Shown piece after piece: positions 26,395 to 33,952 of a DNA stretch of 64,000 bases. The translations under genes and the position numbers were made by a program. How positions within the stretch are numbered: the first letter of the stretch is position 1; every line of letters starts with the position of its first letter. The notes under the pieces are model-generated. The model was given only the letters and a program-made list of their open reading frames with translations. It had not been told where the DNA came from and searched no databases. Source of the DNA: Terribacillus sp. FSL K6-0262 (GTDB lineage Bacteria > Bacillota > Bacilli > Bacillales > Amphibacillaceae); assembly GCF_037977385.1 (NCBI RefSeq), contig NZ_CP150277.1, positions 2,457,001 to 2,521,000 of the forward strand. Reading direction: 5' to 3'.

Positions 26395-26706
26395 ATGAAT
26401 ATCTTACTTGTATGTGCTGCTGGAATGTCTACTAGTCTGCTTGTCTCCAAAATGCAGAAGGAAGCAGAAGCCGAATCCAAGAACTATCGCATCCAAGCGG
26501 TATCAGCCGATCAGGCGAAAAAACATATAGAACAAGCAGATGTATTATTGCTTGGTCCGCAAGTGCGCTACATGCTGCCGCAAATGAAGAAACTGGGTGA
26601 GGAGCGCGGTATACCGGTGGATGTGATAAATACTGTCGATTATGGTACAGGGAATGGCAAGAATGTGCTTCATCATGCTGAATCGCTATTTGCGAAGAAG
26701 GGGTGA
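26395..26706 (+). CDS. licB: PTS cellobiose-type EIIB component
   Basis: A 103-residue EIIB with the active Cys7 in [16 protein letters not shown] and the [16 protein letters not shown] segment. It is a paralogue of GmuB. It leads an EIIB-EIIC-EIIA-regulator cluster that resembles the B. subtilis lic operon for lichenan-derived disaccharides, but with the regulator last. AGGGGG precedes the ATG. The sugar is inferred. Confidence 0.85.
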   Translation: MNILLVCAAGMSTSLLVSKMQKEAEAESKNYRIQAVSADQAKKHIEQADVLLLGPQVRYMLPQMKKLGEERGIPVDVINTVDYGTGNGKNVLHHAESLFAKKG

Positions 26707-26711
26707 GGCGT

Positions 26712-28061
26712 ATGGGGCGATTCAATGATTTTCTGGAGATGAAGGTGATGCCGTTTGCTGGGAAGGTTGCAGCACAGCGGCATTTAGTGGCACTGCGAGA
26801 TGGTATCATCCTGACGATGCCTTTGATCATTGTCGGATCATTATTCCTCATCCTCGCCAATCTGCCGATTCCGGGCTACGCTGATTTCATGGCTGGTATT
26901 TTCGGAGAGTCGTGGAGTGTGAAGCTGCAGTACCCCGTCAACGTGACGTTCGATGTCATGGCCATCTTCGCTTGCTTCGGTATCGCGTACCGGCTGGCGC
27001 AAGCTTATGAAGCAGATGGCGTGGACCCGCTGTCCTCTGGTGCGATTGCACTTGCGGCATTCTTGCTTGCGACACCATACAGCCCCTTCGAAGTCGATGG
27101 CACAGCTGCGAATTTCGTGCCTGTATCCTTGCTTGGGAGCGGCGGCTTATTCGTCGGAATGATCGTGGCGATGTTTGCAACCGAAGTGTATCGGTTCATT
27201 GTCAAACGGAATATCGTCATCCGTATGCCGGATGGAGTCCCGCCTGCTGTAGCGAAGTCTTTCATTGCACTTATTCCGGGTTTTGCTGTCATCATCCTTG
27301 TCTGGCTCATCCGTTTGCTGGTCGAAGCGACACCTTTCGGGGATATCCATAATTTGATCTCGACTATCATCGGATCACCTCTGACACTTGTCGGCTCTTC
27401 CTTCATCGGCAGTTTCCTAGCGGAGCTGATGATTGTCCTGCTGTGGGTCTGCGGCCTGCATGGTGCGAATATCGTAGGGGGTATCATGACTCCGATCTGG
27501 CTGAAAGCAACCGGGGAGAACGCTGCTGCGTTCGCGGCCGGTCAGGAGCTGCCGCATATTTTTACACAGCAGTTTTTCGAAGTATTCATCCATGTCGGCG
27601 GATCAGGTGCTACGCTGGGGCTTGTTCTCATCATGATATGGCGGGCAAAGCTGAAGCAGAATAAGCAGCTGAGCAGGCTGGCGACAGGTCCGGCGATTTT
27701 CAATATCAACGAACCGATCGTCTTTGGTCTGCCGATTGTATTGAATCCCTTGATGATCATCCCATTCATCACTGTCCCGCTTGTCATGGTCATCACGACT
27801 TATATCGGGATGAGTACAGGATTGGTGGCAAAACCTGCTGGGATCGTCGTTCCGTGGACGATGCCTCCGATCATTTCAGGATACTTGGCAACTGGAGGGA
27901 AAATCTCCGGTGCTGTGATGCAGCTGATCAACTTGGTGATTGCCATGGTGATCTATTATCCATTTTTTCGTATCCTGGAAAAGAACCAGCTGAAGGAAGA
28001 GGAAGCAAGGCAGCGTGAATTGGCAGCATCCGAGGATGGAACAGATCCGATCAGCAGCTGA
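26712..28061 (+). CDS. licC: PTS cellobiose-type EIIC permease
   Basis: A 449-residue lactose/cellobiose EIIC with about ten membrane segments. Shared motifs are AQRHLVALRDGIILTMPLIIVGS, WVCGLHGANIVGGIMTPIW and FNINEPIVFGLPIVLNP. I chose the ATG at 26712 because GGGGTGAGG lies upstream; a GTG at 26703 overlaps the licB stop. It brings in and phosphorylates a beta-disaccharide with the EIIB and EIIA around it. Confidence 0.88.
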   Translation: MGRFNDFLEMKVMPFAGKVAAQRHLVALRDGIILTMPLIIVGSLFLILANLPIPGYADFMAGIFGESWSVKLQYPVNVTFDVMAIFACFGIAYRLAQAYEADGVDPLSSGAIALAAFLLATPYSPFEVDGTAANFVPVSLLGSGGLFVGMIVAMFATEVYRFIVKRNIVIRMPDGVPPAVAKSFIALIPGFAVIILVWLIRLLVEATPFGDIHNLISTIIGSPLTLVGSSFIGSFLAELMIVLLWVCGLHGANIVGGIMTPIWLKATGENAAAFAAGQELPHIFTQQFFEVFIHVGGSGATLGLVLIMIWRAKLKQNKQLSRLATGPAIFNINEPIVFGLPIVLNPLMIIPFITVPLVMVITTYIGMSTGLVAKPAGIVVPWTMPPIISGYLATGGKISGAVMQLINLVIAMVIYYPFFRILEKNQLKEEEARQRELAASEDGTDPISS

Positions 28062-28075
28062 TAAGGAGGAACGTG

Positions 28076-28408
28076 ATGAATATAGAAGAGAAAGCATTTC
28101 AGTTGATACTGCACGGCGGTGATGGCCGCAGCCATGCAATGGAAGCGATGGCGCTTGCCAGGCAGCATGCATTCGAGGAAGCAAAGGCGAAGATACAGGC
28201 CAGCAAGGCCGCGATCAATCAGGCACATCATATCCAGACGGAACTGATCACAGCCGAGGCGGGCGGCGAACAATCGACTGTGAGCCTGTTGATGGTGCAT
28301 GCGCAGGATCATTTAATGAATGCCATGACGGTGCGGGAATTAGCAGAAGAAATCATTTATTTGCAGGAGGAGCTGGCGAAACAATCAGCAGCCCGGGGGT
28401 CAGCTTAA
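28076..28408 (+). CDS. licA: PTS cellobiose-type EIIA component
   Basis: A 110-residue helical EIIA with LLMVHAQDHLMNAMTV, the conserved histidine region of the lactose/cellobiose family. AAGGAGG lies six bases before the ATG at 28076, so the GTG at 28073 is less likely. It donates phosphate to LicB. A terminator follows, yet the regulator gene may still be read through. Confidence 0.88.
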   Translation: MNIEEKAFQLILHGGDGRSHAMEAMALARQHAFEEAKAKIQASKAAINQAHHIQTELITAEAGGEQSTVSLLMVHAQDHLMNAMTVRELAEEIIYLQEELAKQSAARGSA

Positions 28409-28413
28409 AGCAC

Positions 28414-28437
28414 AGGCGGTCATTTGATCGCCTTTTT
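28414..28437 (+). terminator. Terminator after licA
   Basis: A 9-bp stem AGGCGGTCA/TGATCGCCT with a two-base loop and one G-T pair is followed by TTTTT. Confidence 0.75.
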
Positions 28438-28470
28438 GGCATAGGTATGTAGGATAAGGGGTGGAACTGT

Positions 28471-30378
28471 ATGCTGCAACCGAGGCTCTTGGAATTATTG
28501 ACTTTCCTATCATCTGAACCACATACGGTGACGGCGGAAGAGCTGGCAAGGAGACTGGCTGTATCGGAGCGGACGATTCGGTCGGACATGAAGCTTTTGC
28601 AGCAGGAATTGCCGGGGGAATATGCAAAGATCGAATCGATCAGGGGACAGGGGTATCGGCTGATCGTCGCGGAAGAAAAGCTTTTTCAGTCGTATTTGCA
28701 AGAAGCTATCAGAGCGAAGCAGGAACGGCTGTATACGAGGGTGGAGACACCTGAAGAAAGAGTGAACCATCTTCTGCAGCTGCTGCTCTTATCCAATGGG
28801 TTCCTTAAAATGGAAGACTTGGCGCGGGCTTGTTTTGTCAGCTTTCCGACAGTGCAGAATGATCTGAAGCAAGTGAGGCAGCTTCTGCAGCAATCGGGGC
28901 TGGACCTGGAGAAAAGACCGAAGCATGGCATTCGGATTGCGGGAACGGAGACGGAGAAACGGTATTTTCTGTCGGCATTCTTTTCGAAGCAGACGGGTTG
29001 GCAGAAAGCGTATGGTTTGCCAGAAGCCATCATCTCCGAAGCCGAGATACATCAAGTGCATGATATTGTACATCGGTTTGTGACGGAGAATCAGATGGTG
29101 CTCTCGGATGTGGCAGTACAGAACCTGGTTACCCATATTGCGATTGCCTGCAGGCGGATCAAGGATGGTCAATATGTCGAGCTCGCTCCTGATGCGATGC
29201 AGGAAATCATCCAGCAGCAAGCATTCCGGGGGGCAGCCCAGCTGACCGCCATGCTGGAAGCGGAGCTCCATCTGTTTTTCCCGCAAGTGGAGGTGGCTTA
29301 TATGACCATTCATCTGATGGGGACCGAGTATGCTGCAGCGGGAAAATTGGAAGGGCAGCTTGGAATGCCGGATTTGGCAGAGGCAATCGTGGCGGAGATT
29401 TACGAAAAGACAGGGATGGACTTACGGGAAGATCAGGAATTGCTGAAAGGATTGAGCATCCATCTGAAGCCGGCCGTCCATCGGCATTTGTATGGCATGA
29501 ATGTACGAAATCCGCTGCTTGAGGACATCAAAAGGCATTATCCGCTTGCATTCGAAGCTGCTATCATCGGCTCTTGCGCAGTGGAAAAGGAAATCGGCAT
29601 TCAGCTTGCAGAAGAGGAAATCGGTTATCTGGCTCTGCATATCGGGGCAGCCCTGGAAAGAAGCAGACAAAAAGGAAAGAAAATCAGATGTCTGCTGGTC
29701 TGTGCCTCCGGGATAGGCAGTGCTCAATTGCTCCGTTATAAACTGCAATCCCTTTTTTCGGATAAGCTCGACATCATCGATACAATCGAATATTACCGCC
29801 TGCTTAGGAAAAAGGAATGGGAAGCCGATTTGATCATCAGTACGATACCGATCGAAGCGGAGACCATATCCATTCCTGTGATACATGTCCCGGTCATCTT
29901 GGATAAGGAGGCGATTGCAAAGCTGGAGGCGTTCCTGCATTTCGGTAAGGAGATTCGTTACATCAGGCCAGCCTATGTGTTCCTGCAGCAGGAATTGGAG
30001 AGTAAAGAAGAGGTGCTGACCTTTTTGACCGATGTGCTGAAATCTGAGGGGAAGGTGGGGGAGGAGTTCCTCAAGGCGGTGTATGAAAGGGAATCCATGG
30101 CGCCGACCTGCTTTGGGAATTTGGTGGCTGTGCCTCATCCGCTGGAAGCGAGCGTGGAAGAAACGCTATGGGTCATCTGTACCTTGAAAAAACCTATCGA
30201 TTGGTCTGGTAAGCAAGTCAGATTCATTTGCCTATTATGTATGGAAAAAGAGAGTGACGAGGATTTTACCGATATGTATCAGCAGCTTGTCCGCATCATC
30301 GAACACCCGGCACATGTCCAAAAGCTATTAGAGGCGCATTCCTATGATGAATTCCATAAAGCGCTGATCTCGATATGA
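28471..30378 (+). CDS. licR: LicR-like PRD/EII transcriptional activator
   Basis: A 635-residue multi-domain activator. An N-terminal HTH (TVTAEELARRLAVSERTIRSDM) and a second winged helix (KMEDLARACFVSFPTVQNDLK) are followed by two PRD domains (about residues 170-395). An EIIB-like domain has its cysteine near residue 411 in CLLVCASGIGSAQLL, and a C-terminal EIIA_2 domain has its histidine in LVAVPHP near residue 553. Such regulators are phosphorylated by HPr and by the PTS sugar transporter, which ties activity to substrate supply. It most likely activates licBCA. The start follows GGGGTGGAACTGT. Confidence 0.88.
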   Translation: MLQPRLLELLTFLSSEPHTVTAEELARRLAVSERTIRSDMKLLQQELPGEYAKIESIRGQGYRLIVAEEKLFQSYLQEAIRAKQERLYTRVETPEERVNHLLQLLLLSNGFLKMEDLARACFVSFPTVQNDLKQVRQLLQQSGLDLEKRPKHGIRIAGTETEKRYFLSAFFSKQTGWQKAYGLPEAIISEAEIHQVHDIVHRFVTENQMVLSDVAVQNLVTHIAIACRRIKDGQYVELAPDAMQEIIQQQAFRGAAQLTAMLEAELHLFFPQVEVAYMTIHLMGTEYAAAGKLEGQLGMPDLAEAIVAEIYEKTGMDLREDQELLKGLSIHLKPAVHRHLYGMNVRNPLLEDIKRHYPLAFEAAIIGSCAVEKEIGIQLAEEEIGYLALHIGAALERSRQKGKKIRCLLVCASGIGSAQLLRYKLQSLFSDKLDIIDTIEYYRLLRKKEWEADLIISTIPIEAETISIPVIHVPVILDKEAIAKLEAFLHFGKEIRYIRPAYVFLQQELESKEEVLTFLTDVLKSEGKVGEEFLKAVYERESMAPTCFGNLVAVPHPLEASVEETLWVICTLKKPIDWSGKQVRFICLLCMEKESDEDFTDMYQQLVRIIEHPAHVQKLLEAHSYDEFHKALISI

Positions 30379-30410
30379 AAAACAGCTGCCTCGGGTTGGC
30401 AGCTGTTTTT
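30378..30410. terminator. Bidirectional terminator after licR
   Basis: A 13-bp perfect stem AAAAACAGCTGCC/GGCAGCTGTTTTT with a TCGGGTT loop serves licR and the convergent small gene. Confidence 0.92.
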
Positions 30411-30675
30411 AGTTCGTGGAAGGCTCGATTTGTCCGCTCTGACGGGCCAGCTTCATATTCGCGCGTTTTGCCATTTTATAGGCATCGTAAATATTATAGA
30501 TCCAAAAAATGAAATATGTGAACAGACCGACTACGAACCACATCAGGAACAAATTGATCAAGTTGACCAGGATAAAGAGCGTCCCCTTCAGATTCTGCCG
30601 ATTATAGAACTGACCCAAGCCAGTGAATAGAAAGCTCAATAGTGCCGCAACCAGCGGTGTTCTCTTGAATTCCAT
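30409..30675 (-). CDS. TM2-type small membrane protein
   Basis: An 88-residue protein with a first hydrophobic helix (VAALLSFLFTGLGQFYNRQ, typical of the TM2 group) and two further segments, then a basic, soluble tail (AYKMAKRANMKLARQSGQ). AAGAAGGUGACA-like spacing is not clear, but a GAGGTGAC ribosome site lies before the ATG on the minus strand. No role is known for the family. Confidence 0.7.
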   Translation of the reverse strand: MEFKRTPLVAALLSFLFTGLGQFYNRQNLKGTLFILVNLINLFLMWFVVGLFTYFIFWIYNIYDAYKMAKRANMKLARQSGQIEPSTN

Positions 30676-30820
30676 TTTGTCACCTCATCTGTTTCATACT
30701 GTACCAGTTTTCGCCATTGTATACAAATCAGAGAAGTGATTCTTTTTTGTTGTATAATGAAACCCTTTTCATAGAATGGACGTAAGGATATAATTATAAG
30801 AAAAAGCGAGGCGAGTCGAG

Positions 30821-31177
30821 ATGGATGAACAGCTGCAAGTGAAAGAGACGATCCTGCAATTGGAGAAATCGTTGCTTGAGGATGAGACAAGATCTTCGAT
30901 GGACACTGTCGGCAATCTGCTTACAGAGGACTTCCTGGAACATGGAACATCCGGGCGATCATTCAGCAAAGCTGATATCATTGCGAATGGATTGGAGACA
31001 GTCGATTTGGATATCAGGGACTTCGATGTACGAATTCTGTCGGAGGACACGGTCCTGGCTACCTTTAGGACATGTGATGAAGCATCAGGCCAACAACAGC
31101 TGCGAAGCTCCATCTGGCGCTATCAGCCAGGCGGCTGGCGGCTGCTTTTCCATCAAGGCACTCCGGTTGAAAGATAA
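30821..31177 (+). CDS. NTF2-like DUF4440 protein
   Basis: A 118-residue soluble protein of the SnoaL/NTF2-like fold. The helix ILQLEKSLLEDETR, the core LLTEDFLEHGTSGRSFSKADII, and the C-terminal strands SSIWRYQPGGWRLLFHQGTP match DUF4440. GCGAGGCGAG precedes the ATG, and a TATAAT box lies about 70 bp upstream. The family includes small enzymes and ligand binders, so no function is claimed. Confidence 0.75.
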   Translation: MDEQLQVKETILQLEKSLLEDETRSSMDTVGNLLTEDFLEHGTSGRSFSKADIIANGLETVDLDIRDFDVRILSEDTVLATFRTCDEASGQQQLRSSIWRYQPGGWRLLFHQGTPVER

Positions 31178-31211
31178 AAAAGGCGGCTGCATCAAGCAGA
31201 CCGCCTTTTTG
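31176..31211. terminator. Bidirectional terminator
   Basis: The stem AAAAAGGCGG/CCGCCTTTTT with an inner CTGC/GCAG pair lies between the DUF4440 gene and the convergent padC. Confidence 0.85.
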
Positions 31212-31217
31212 TATGGA

Positions 31218-31707
31218 TCATTTTAGCTTTCCGGCCCGGATGTCATCTGTCATGCCTGGATAAGGCGCTTCTGACACAATGCGCTCATTATTCGCACCAG
31301 CATTATGCAGGTAGGTGATATCCGCAAATTCCGGAACTACATATTTCGGATACGTTTCATATTTCTCGCGGGATTCATGCATCAAATCAATATGATCATT
31401 TTGATAGCAGACTGTGATTTCCGGATGTTCGTGCACCCATTTCGGGAAGAAAATGATTCCATGCATCCTTTTTTTCCTTCGGCATGAAATTCAAGGATAC
31501 ATCTGTTCCTGTAGGCTCTGTCCAAGAAACCTTGTATACACCTTCCGTAAGTTTGACCAGGTCGACTTTTTGATCTTTTACCCAGCGTCCGCCTACCATC
31601 CCGCTGTGGATGCGATAATCGATCGTATCCTCGTTTTTGATATACATTTCATATTCCCAGCCATTTTCATACGTATAAATCATATGACTTCCAATGAATT
31701 CTTCCAT
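31218..31707 (-). pseudogene. padC: Phenolic acid decarboxylase, frameshifted
   Basis: Two overlapping frames together cover a complete phenolic acid decarboxylase of about 160 residues. The first (31707 down) reads [20 protein letters not shown] to [10 protein letters not shown], then leaves frame; the second (31466 down) continues [20 protein letters not shown] to [12 protein letters not shown]. The break lies in a run of seven A (31469-31475). One A fewer would restore EKRMHG as in B. subtilis PadC. The intact enzyme decarboxylates ferulate and p-coumarate to vinyl phenols. The rest of both frames is well conserved, so the change is recent, a slippage site, or a sequencing error. GAGGAGG precedes the ATG. 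Confidence 0.9.
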
Positions 31708-31719
31708 TTTTATTCCTCC

Positions 31720-32181
31720 TCAATTGACCTGATAAATGTCCAGCAATACTTGATCTTTCAAGCGTGTCGCTGCGCCGATGAAAATCTTATCCATGAGCCA
31801 GCGGTATTGTTCGCTGCCGGTTTCAAAGGTGGGTACTGTGCGGAAATAAACATGTTCCGGCGCAATGATTTCGCCTTGGGCAGCGCGGTCGCGATAGGCG
31901 GCATCCACTTGTCTTATACCGTTATTTTCCAAGTATATGATCTCGCCGCCAGATGTCTCGATGACATAACGAGCAGACAAATCGGTGCGCCCATCCGGTC
32001 GGATGATCTGAGAGTCAGCACCGCCGGGCAGGATGCTGCCTTCGATTTTTCCGGTGATCGTACCCGATTCAATCGGGATCAGGCGCCGCAGCCCTGATCC
32101 TGTTTGTCCCGCACTAAGCGGTTTGGCTACATCGATTGTAAGGGCAGCCACTTTTTCCAAAGAAGGAGTCATTTTGTCCAT
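31720..32181 (-). CDS. DUF3237 protein, padC operon
   Basis: A 153-residue protein of the DUF3237 beta-barrel family, with [44 protein letters not shown] and [12 protein letters not shown]. It starts 22 bp from the PadR operator and ends 12 bp before padC, so both genes form one phenolic-acid-induced operon. A role in phenolic acid metabolism is inferred from this context only. The ATG has CAGGAG directly upstream; a second ATG lies three codons in. Confidence 0.8.
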   Translation of the reverse strand: MDKMTPSLEKVAALTIDVAKPLSAGQTGSGLRRLIPIESGTITGKIEGSILPGGADSQIIRPDGRTDLSARYVIETSGGEIIYLENNGIRQVDAAYRDRAAQGEIIAPEHVYFRTVPTFETGSEQYRWLMDKIFIGAATRLKDQVLLDIYQVN

Positions 32182-32202
32182 CTCCTGATTAAGTAAAATG
32201 TA

Positions 32203-32222
32203 ACATGTAACTATTTACATGT
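32203..32222. promoter_or_regulatory. PadR operator
   Basis: ACATGTAA and TTACATGT flank CTAT as a perfect 8-4-8 inverted repeat in the divergent region of padR and the padC operon. PadR of B. subtilis binds an ATGT-N-ACAT palindrome at the same place. Confidence 0.88.
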
Positions 32223-32275
32223 TTAGTTTAACGCTATGATATACTGATGTCAAACGAACAGATAAGGAGAACACT

Positions 32276-32821
32276 ATGCGTGTATTGAAATATGCAATAT
32301 TAGGACTGCTTGAACAGGAAAAGCGGACTGGATATGATATTGCGGCGGCCTTCAAAGGAGCACTCGGTCAATTTTGGAGTGCAAAGCACAGTCAAATCTA
32401 TCCGGAACTGAAAAAATTGGTCGCAGAAGAATTGATAGAATTCGAAACGGTGATCCAAGGGGAAAAGCTGGAGAAAAAGCTATATCGCCTGACGGTTAAG
32501 GGGGCCGAGGAATTAAAAGAATGGATGCAGCGTCTGGAGGCAGTCGGCGTTTCCAATAAAGATGAATTCATGCTGAAGACTTTTTTCATCTCGAGTATGA
32601 AGGAAGCAGAAGCCAGGGAGCTATTCACGAATCAGCTGGCCAGCCGCAAGCATAAATTGGACGGGCTTGTGAAAACATTAGCGGAAATGGAAGCAGAGCT
32701 GGATGGGGATATGCATTTTTCTTCCCCTGAATTCGGGCATTATTTGGTGCTGACCAGGGCGATTGAAAGGGAAAAAGGATATATTCAATGGTTGGAGCAG
32801 AGTCTGCGATTCATGAAATGA
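32276..32821 (+). CDS. padR: Phenolic acid-responsive repressor
   Basis: A 181-residue PadR protein, almost the length of the B. subtilis one (182). The winged helix opens with MRVLKYAILGLLEQEKRTGYDI and includes LGQFWSAKHSQIYPELKKL. The C-terminal dimer helices include FSSPEFGHYLVLTRAIEREK. It represses the padC operon and leaves DNA when phenolic acids bind. GATAAGGAG precedes the ATG. It appears intact although padC is frameshifted. Confidence 0.93.
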   Translation: MRVLKYAILGLLEQEKRTGYDIAAAFKGALGQFWSAKHSQIYPELKKLVAEELIEFETVIQGEKLEKKLYRLTVKGAEELKEWMQRLEAVGVSNKDEFMLKTFFISSMKEAEARELFTNQLASRKHKLDGLVKTLAEMEAELDGDMHFSSPEFGHYLVLTRAIEREKGYIQWLEQSLRFMK

Positions 32822-32824
32822 AAA

Positions 32825-33116
32825 AAAGAGGCTGGGACATAACTAATTTTCCAGTGCTTAAAACCGAACCTTATTCTTGAGCGCCGCTTCGGCAGGACAC
32901 GCCGCTTTCCACGGGCACGGCCTCAGCCTCCTCGTGGAAAGGTCACCACTGCTGCGGGGTCTTCAGCTCGCGCTGTTCCCGTAGGAGTCTCCGTATTCTT
33001 CCTACGCTGGGATAGATAACTAATCAAAAAACCGAACTTATGCAAATTTTCGTATGAAGATTTGCAATATAGTTCGGTTTTTTATTTGGCTAAAACACTT
33101 TTGTCCCATCCTCTTT
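32825..33116. repeat. 292-bp repeat element with terminal inverted repeats
   Basis: The ends are inverted copies: AAAGAGGCTGGGACATAA at 32825-32842 and the complement of AAAGAGGATGGGACAAAA at 33099-33116 (15 of 18 match). Inside are nested structures: CTTTCCACG with CGTGGAAAG, CGTAGGA with TCCTACG, and a long hairpin from AAAAAACCGAACT (33026-33038) to its complement (33071-33083). The GC-rich core (CAGGACACGCCGCTTTCC and CTGCGGGGTCTTC) resembles short intergenic repeats common in Bacillaceae genomes. There is no ORF. It fits a MITE-like or structured-RNA repeat. Copy number cannot be judged from one copy. Confidence 0.75.
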
Positions 33117-33502
33117 CCAGGTAAAGGTGATGGCAGATTGGGGAGGGAGTGTATACGGTGAAAATCGATTTCCGACAGCCAGCTGGAAGGTCTGTCCGCT
33201 TTTTCCCGTATTTGCGGCTAATAGACGAAACTGTTTGTTTCTCCACGGATCTTTTTCGCGCCTAATAAACTAAGAAAAGGGTATAACTAGGAAAAGTACA
33301 GTGCCAAAAACGGACTTTTGCAATCTTGCCGTAATGGGAATAAATTCTTTAGGGTTCGAGTACCTATATTTTGGGTAAATATGGGGTGGATTCGCTCACT
33401 GTCTATATTTGCCTGATCATATTGTCATGATTTCCGGGAAGAAGAGGTTTGACTATTTTTGGTTTAGGGTATAAACTGAATCGGTATAGGGGGTAAACTA
33501 TA
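33117..33502 (+). other. Non-coding stretch upstream of marR
   Basis: No gene is visible. Near the end, TTGACT (33449-33454) and TATAAA (33470-33475) may be the marR promoter, although the 15-bp spacer is short. The rest holds no clear structure. Confidence 0.5.
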
Positions 33503-33952
33503 TTGGATAAATTGAAAGAGGCCATCGATCTTTTCAATGAGGTATCCTTCATGGCAACCGAAATATTCCATAAAAAGGGTGCGGCTTATGAAGTATTCAA
33601 CCAGATTTCACCGCAGCAAGTCAGCTTGATTAAAATATTGAGCTTGTCGGGTGCATCCTCACCCGGACATTTGGCGATTGTACAGCAAGTACATAAGAGT
33701 GCGATTTCCAATCGGCTGAAAAAGCTGCTTGAGAAAGGCTGGGTGGAATGGGTCGATTCAGAAGGGGATAAGCGGACGAAGCTTGTGCAAATTACCGAAG
33801 AAGGGGAAAAGATCCTGAGACAAGCCGAGGAAGCCATTTATGATCGATTCTGCGGGGTCTTTGAGCATATTGCGGATGAGGATGTGGAAACCTTCATCAG
33901 GATATTCACGAATGTAAAAGAACAGCTTAAAAAAGGAGAGAAGGAAAATTGA
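33503..33952 (+). CDS. ydgG: MarR-family regulator, YdgG-like
   Basis: A 149-residue MarR protein. The winged helix is HLAIVQQVHKSAISNRLKKLLEKGWVEWVDSEGDKRTKLVQITEEG. It starts with TTG after TAGGGGG. Its stop overlaps the TTG start of the MMPL exporter by four bases, so both are co-translated. B. subtilis YdgG (152 residues) is paired with YdgH in the same order. It probably represses the pair until an inducer binds. Confidence 0.85.
   Translation: MDKLKEAIDLFNEVSFMATEIFHKKGAAYEVFNQISPQQVSLIKILSLSGASSPGHLAIVQQVHKSAISNRLKKLLEKGWVEWVDSEGDKRTKLVQITEEGEKILRQAEEAIYDRFCGVFEHIADEDVETFIRIFTNVKEQLKKGEKEN

Noticed and set aside
30752..30775. A cre box at TGAAACCCTTTTCA before the DUF4440 gene
   Set aside because: The essential central CG is CC, so CcpA binding is unlikely.
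32861..33083. A transfer or small catalytic RNA inside the repeat element
   Set aside because: The nested hairpins do not form a cloverleaf or a known RNA class; the terminal inverted repeats fit a mobile repeat better.
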